Shown piece by piece: positions 60,559 to 64,000 of a stretch of DNA of 64,000 nucleotides; the stretch's first letter is position 1; every line of letters begins with the position of its first letter. The DNA comes from DAITAZ01 sp036824045 (GTDB taxonomy: Bacteria > Pseudomonadota > Gammaproteobacteria > Burkholderiales > Rhodocyclaceae). The stretch lies in assembly GCA_036824045.1 (NCBI GenBank), contig DAITAZ010000016.1, positions 1 through 64,000 of the forward strand, in the 5' to 3' direction. Under the pieces are notes generated by a model. The model ran no database searches. It was given only the letters and a program-made list of their open reading frames with translations, and was not told where the DNA came from. The translations under genes and the position numbers were made by a program.

Positions 60559-61358
60559 GCTTGCTGGGGGCTCCGTCTGGTGGGCCGCGGTGGGCCGGGG
60601 ATGAAGGCGTTGGTGCGGGCGATGTAGTCGGCGTAGTCGGGCCGGCGCTGGCCGATGTCCTGCTCCATCAGCGCGACGCCGGAAACCTTGAGCAGCAGCA
60701 GGGTCATGAGCAGGGGGGAGAGCAGTGCCCAGCCGCCGCCGGCGGCCAGGGCCACCAGGCCGAAACCCCACCAGACGCAGCATTCGCCGAAATAGTTGGG
60801 GTGGCGGGAATAGCGCCACAGGCCGCTGTCCAGCACCCGGCCGCGGTGCTCGGGCCGGGCCTTGAAGCGGGCAAGCTGCGCGTCGGCCACCGCCTCGAAT
60901 GCGATGCCGAACAGGGCGAGGGCCACGCCCAGGGCGTCCAGCAGATTCGGGGGCTGGGGGCTGGCGGCGGCCACCATCAGGGGTTGGGCGACCACCCAGG
61001 CGAGGCCCGCCTGCAGGCCGAACACCAAATACAGGCTTTTGAGCGCGAAGTGGGGCTGGTTGCGGGCGCGAATGGCCTGGTAGCGCGGGTCTTCCGGCTG
61101 GCCGTGGTTGCGCCAGGTGATGTGTCCCGCCAGGCGCAGCGCCCACAGGGCCGCCAGGGGCAGCAGCCATGGGGCTCGCGGGCCGGTTTCCGCCAGGGCG
61201 GCGTAGGTCAGCGCCGCGCCGAGGATGAAGAGAGACCACAGGCTGTCCACCACGCTCACATCCCGCCGCCACAGGCTCACTCCCCAGGCGAGCAGAGCGG
61301 TCGCCTGCAGCGTGGCCAGGGCGTAGAGGGCGGCTTCGGCGTCCCAGAAGGTGGCCAC
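60555..61358 (-). CDS. DUF1295 membrane protein (steroid 5-alpha reductase-like)
   Basis: A 267-residue polytopic membrane protein. GTG 61358 is the best start; it leaves a 10-base gap after the methyltransferase. Several helices precede the family signature, where SRHPNYFGECCVWWGFG near 190-206 is the isoprenylcysteine-methyltransferase/5-alpha-reductase-like core. The end is DYADYIARTNAFIPGPP. The substrate is unknown, but partners (a CFA-like enzyme and a lipocalin) point to lipid modification. It overlaps blc by four bases. Confidence 0.88.
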   Translation of the reverse strand: MATFWDAEAALYALATLQATALLAWGVSLWRRDVSVVDSLWSLFILGAALTYAALAETGPRAPWLLPLAALWALRLAGHITWRNHGQPEDPRYQAIRARNQPHFALKSLYLVFGLQAGLAWVVAQPLMVAAASPQPPNLLDALGVALALFGIAFEAVADAQLARFKARPEHRGRVLDSGLWRYSRHPNYFGECCVWWGFGLVALAAGGGWALLSPLLMTLLLLKVSGVALMEQDIGQRRPDYADYIARTNAFIPGPPRPTRRSPQQA

Positions 61359-61368
61359 GGCAGCGGCC

Positions 61369-62415
61369 TCAGGCGCGGGGCTCGAACAGGTAGTGGCTGA
61401 CCCACCACTCCCGGCCGTGCTCGTAGCCGAACAGCTCGGCGCAGGAGAGGAAGAAGAGCCGCCAGCGCATCCACCAGCGGGGCGCCTCGGCGGCGCCGTA
61501 GGTGGCTTCCAGGATGGGCCACAGGGTGTGGCGGGCCCCGTCCATGCGGGCCAGCCAGGCATTGGCGGTGCGCTCGTAGTGGCGGCCGTCCCAGCGCCAA
61601 CGCTGTACCAGGCGCAGGTGTTCCTGGAAGCGGGGGGCCAGATCGTCGCTGGGCATCATGCCGCCGGAGAAGAAATGGCGGCTCATCCAGTCCGTGTCGT
61701 CCCGGGGCTCGAAGGCGTAGGGGGTGGCGCGGTGGGCAAACACGTGCAGGAAGAAGCGCCCGCCCGGGCGCAGCCAGCTCGCCACCCGGCGGAAGGCTTC
61801 GGGCCAGTTGCGCAGGTGCTCGAACATTTCCACCGATACCACCCGGTCGAAGCTTTGCTCCGGCGAGAAGTGGTTCATGTCGGCGGTGATCACCCGCAGG
61901 TTGATCAGCCGCATGCGCTCCGCTTCCCCCTCGATGTAGGCGCGCTGGGCGGCGGAGTTGGAAACGGCGGTGATGCGCGCGGCCGGGTAACGATGAGCCA
62001 TCCACAGGCTGAGGGAACCCCAGCCGCAGCCCAGTTCCAGGATCTCCTGGCCGTCCGCCAGTTGCGCCCGCTCGCAGGTGGCGGCCAGGGCCGCCGTTTC
62101 GGCCTCGGCCAGGGTGCGCACGGCGGGGCTCCACAGGCAGCAACTGTATTTGCGCTGGGGCCCGAGAATGGGCGCGAAGAAGGCGGGGGGCAACTCGTAG
62201 TGCTGGGCATTGGCCAGTTCCGGCAGCGGCGCGACGGGGCTGGCGGGCAGGGTGGCGATGAAGGCTTCCGCCGCCTCGCAGGCGGCGCCCGGGTCGGCCG
62301 CGTGGATTTCCTCCAGCCGCTGCCGCAGCAGTTGGCGGATGCCGGCGCGGACCACGTAGTCCGGCAGCAGGCCTTGTTCCACCCAGTTGAGGGTGAGGTG
62401 AAGTGGTCCGGTCAT
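61369..62415 (-). CDS. cyclopropane-fatty-acid-synthase-like SAM methyltransferase
   Basis: A 348-residue class I methyltransferase. The SAM-binding motif ILELGCGWGSLSLW lies near 125-138, followed by ITAVSNSAAQRAYIE, and VVSVEMFEHLRNWP carries the conserved Glu. The C-terminal half resembles CFA synthase (FLHVFAHRATPYAFE; DDTDWMSRHFFSGGMMPSD). It lacks the full N-terminal domain of classical Cfa, so a general lipid methyltransferase is also possible. It starts at ATG 62415 and leads the leftward operon with DUF1295 and lipocalin. Confidence 0.88.
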   Translation of the reverse strand: MTGPLHLTLNWVEQGLLPDYVVRAGIRQLLRQRLEEIHAADPGAACEAAEAFIATLPASPVAPLPELANAQHYELPPAFFAPILGPQRKYSCCLWSPAVRTLAEAETAALAATCERAQLADGQEILELGCGWGSLSLWMAHRYPAARITAVSNSAAQRAYIEGEAERMRLINLRVITADMNHFSPEQSFDRVVSVEMFEHLRNWPEAFRRVASWLRPGGRFFLHVFAHRATPYAFEPRDDTDWMSRHFFSGGMMPSDDLAPRFQEHLRLVQRWRWDGRHYERTANAWLARMDGARHTLWPILEATYGAAEAPRWWMRWRLFFLSCAELFGYEHGREWWVSHYLFEPRA

Positions 62416-62548
62416 GGTGGCGCGCTCCCTGGTCTGAACAGCCGTTTCGGCAGGCGCGGGGGCCGGAGGGTTCCGCGCTATCAGGGGAAACACGCAGAGG
62501 GCGGAAGATGCTAGGGTTCGGCCCTGCCGCTGTTTCACCCCTGACCCC

Positions 62549-63613
62549 ATGCGAATCGAACACCTGCGCCATCGCCTCGCCGCGCTGGGCGCCAAGCCCT
62601 GTCATCTGGATGCCCTCTTCAAGGCCTGGACCCACGCCCAGCCGCTGGACAGCGGCAAGCGCCGGGCGGAGGACTTTCTGCCCCTGGCCCTGCGCGCGGC
62701 CTTGCCCCGGATCGGGGAGGAACTGGCGGCCCTGGCCCGGGTGTGCTCCGAGCACCCGGGGGAAGATGGTGCCAGCCGCCTGCTGGTGCGGCTGGCGGAC
62801 GGGCAGACGGTGGAGAGCGTGCTGTTGCCCCGGGAAGGGGTGTGCGTATCGAGCCAGGTGGGGTGCGCGGTGGGCTGCCGCTTTTGCATGACGGGGCAGG
62901 ACGGGCTGCTGCGGCAACTGGGCAGCGCCGAGATCGTGGCCCAGGTGGCCCTGGCCCGGGCGCGCCGGCCGGTGCGCAAGGTGGTGTTCATGGGCATGGG
63001 CGAACCGGCCCACAACCTGGACAACGTGCTCGAGGCGATCGAGCTCTTGGGCACCGTCGGCGGCTTCGGCCACAAGAACCTGGTGTTTTCCACCGTGGGC
63101 GACATCCGGGTGTTCGAGCGCCTGCCCGCCGGACCGGTGAAGCCGGCGCTGGCCTTGTCGCTGCACACTACCCACCCGCGGCTGCGGGCGGAACTGCTGC
63201 CCAAGGCGCCGGCCATCGATCCGGCGGAACTGGTGGCCCTGGCCGAGCGCTACGCCCGCGCCACCACCTATCCCGTCCAGTACCAGTGGACGCTGATCGC
63301 GGGCGTGAACGACAGCGACGAGGAACTGGCCAACATCGCCACCCTGCTCAAGGGCAAGTACGCGGTGATGAACTTCATCCCCTACAACGCCGTGGATGGT
63401 CTGCCCTACCAGCGGCCAAGCTGGGAGCGGGCTGCCGAGATGGCCCGCCACCTGCACCGCCAGGGCATCCTCACCAAGCTGCGTCACTCCGCCGGCCAGG
63501 AGGTGGAAGGCGGCTGCGGGCAACTGCGTGCCCGGGCGCTGGCGGGCGGGCCGGCTCCCGCCCGGCGCCGGAGCGTGGCCATCCACCCGGTGGCGGAACC
63601 GCCCCGGACCTGA
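62549..63613 (+). CDS. rlmN: RlmN-family radical SAM RNA methyltransferase
   Basis: A radical SAM enzyme of 354 residues. The iron-sulphur cysteines are Cys106, Cys110 and Cys113 in CAVGCRFC. Both mechanistic Cys are present: Cys99 in VCVSSQVGC and Cys323 in GGCGQL. FMGMGEPAHNLDNV and FSTVGD are family motifs. RlmN methylates A2503 of 23S rRNA and A37 of some tRNAs. It is about 30 residues shorter than E. coli RlmN and is not beside ispG/hisS, where the housekeeping copy usually sits, so this could be a paralogue. It is divergent from the CFA-like gene, with a 133-base gap. Confidence 0.85.
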   Translation: MRIEHLRHRLAALGAKPCHLDALFKAWTHAQPLDSGKRRAEDFLPLALRAALPRIGEELAALARVCSEHPGEDGASRLLVRLADGQTVESVLLPREGVCVSSQVGCAVGCRFCMTGQDGLLRQLGSAEIVAQVALARARRPVRKVVFMGMGEPAHNLDNVLEAIELLGTVGGFGHKNLVFSTVGDIRVFERLPAGPVKPALALSLHTTHPRLRAELLPKAPAIDPAELVALAERYARATTYPVQYQWTLIAGVNDSDEELANIATLLKGKYAVMNFIPYNAVDGLPYQRPSWERAAEMARHLHRQGILTKLRHSAGQEVEGGCGQLRARALAGGPAPARRRSVAIHPVAEPPRT

Positions 63614-63707
63614 GCGAAAAAATCCGCCGGGCGGTGTCGATTCCGTCCGGGCTGGTTCGTCGTGGGGACAGAAGCGGCGCAATCGCGCCCCGTCCCAGGA
63701 GAGAACC

Positions 63708-64000
63708 ATGCGCTACCTCATCATCGTCAAGGCCTCGCCAGAATCCGAGGCCGCCATCACCCCCGACCCGGACCCGGCGCTGCTGGCCGAAATGGCCGCC
63801 TACCACGAGGATCTGGCCCGGGCCGGCGTCCTGCTCGACGGCGCGGGACTCAAGCCCAGCCGGGAGGGCTGGCGCATCCGCTTTGAAGGGTCTACCCGCA
63901 CCGTGGCCCACGGCCCCTTCGCGCTGGATGAGAATCTCATGGCCGGCTACACCCTGATCCAGGCCCGCAGCGCCGAAGAAGCGCTGGAATGGACCCGCCG
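63708..64000 (+). CDS. YciI-family protein (cut by window end)
   Basis: The first 97 codons of a YCII/DGPF-type protein; no stop is reached. MRYLIIVKASPESEA, EMAAYHEDLARAGVLLDGAGLKPS, and HGPFALDENLMAGYTLIQ match the family, with the GPF stretch and a conserved His. Members are small dimeric proteins of unclear function, often encoded with ECF sigma factors. The ribosome site AGGAGAG precedes ATG 63708. Confidence 0.87.
   Translation, partial: MRYLIIVKASPESEAAITPDPDPALLAEMAAYHEDLARAGVLLDGAGLKPSREGWRIRFEGSTRTVAHGPFALDENLMAGYTLIQARSAEEALEWTR

Overview
The window is a stretch of chromosome from a very GC-rich betaproteobacterium, most likely Rhodocyclales (Azospira/Dechloromonas/Thauera-like). 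This rests on gene order: mreBCD-mrdA-rodA-rlpA divergent from gatCAB, a permease-less EIIA-HPr-EI operon, CheY/CheC/GGDEF genes after ubiB, and a glycogen cluster using GH57 enzymes. It is almost entirely protein-coding, with about 55 genes. I saw no rRNA, tRNA, CRISPR array or intact insertion sequence.

Layout. 1-1.7 kb: acyP (cut by the window edge), a small membrane protein and the remains of a SEFIR-NB-ARC (defence-type) gene. 1.7-7 kb: metG, a TfoX-C domain protein, a BaiN/YhiN-type flavoprotein and a DEAD-box helicase with a long leader. 7.3-13.5 kb: an AI-2E family transporter, the regulatory PTS operon, fmt and ubiB. 13.5-15.9 kb: a CheY/CheC/PAS-GGDEF signalling operon closed by a two-way terminator. 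16-22.7 kb: the cell-elongation operon, read leftward. 22.9-26.75 kb: gatC-gatA-lipoprotein-gatB. 26.8-28 kb: a DUF4337 protein and folA. 28.1-31.6 kb: a glrK-qseG-glrR-type two-component operon. Directly downstream lie a sigma-54 promoter and a strongly structured region ending in an intrinsic terminator, which I read as a candidate non-coding RNA.

32.2-53.2 kb is a carbon-storage region: glgA, pgi, glgP, a GH57 glucanotransferase, a second GH57 enzyme, glgC, glgB and glk. Together they cover ADP-glucose synthesis, polymerisation, branching, phosphorolysis and re-entry of glucose into glycolysis. In its middle (40.6-45.4 kb) sits an unrelated module: a GAF-TM-HlyD adaptor, a shortened and degenerate SecA-like ATPase and a membrane diguanylate cyclase. 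53.2-64 kb: thyA, a PilZ-like protein, mog, darP, pmbA, an orphan TRAP binding protein with a Tat signal, a YjfB-like motility protein, a leftward CFA-like methyltransferase/DUF1295/lipocalin operon, an RlmN-family gene and a YciI gene cut by the window end.

The three most unusual items are the GAF-HlyD/SecA-like/diguanylate cyclase module, the candidate sigma-54 RNA beside glrR that runs into the 3' end of glgA, and the SEFIR-NB-ARC gene broken by a TAG codon at a conserved Trp position. Small-gene starts were chosen from ribosome binding sites, gene overlaps and family lengths. No similarity search was run.
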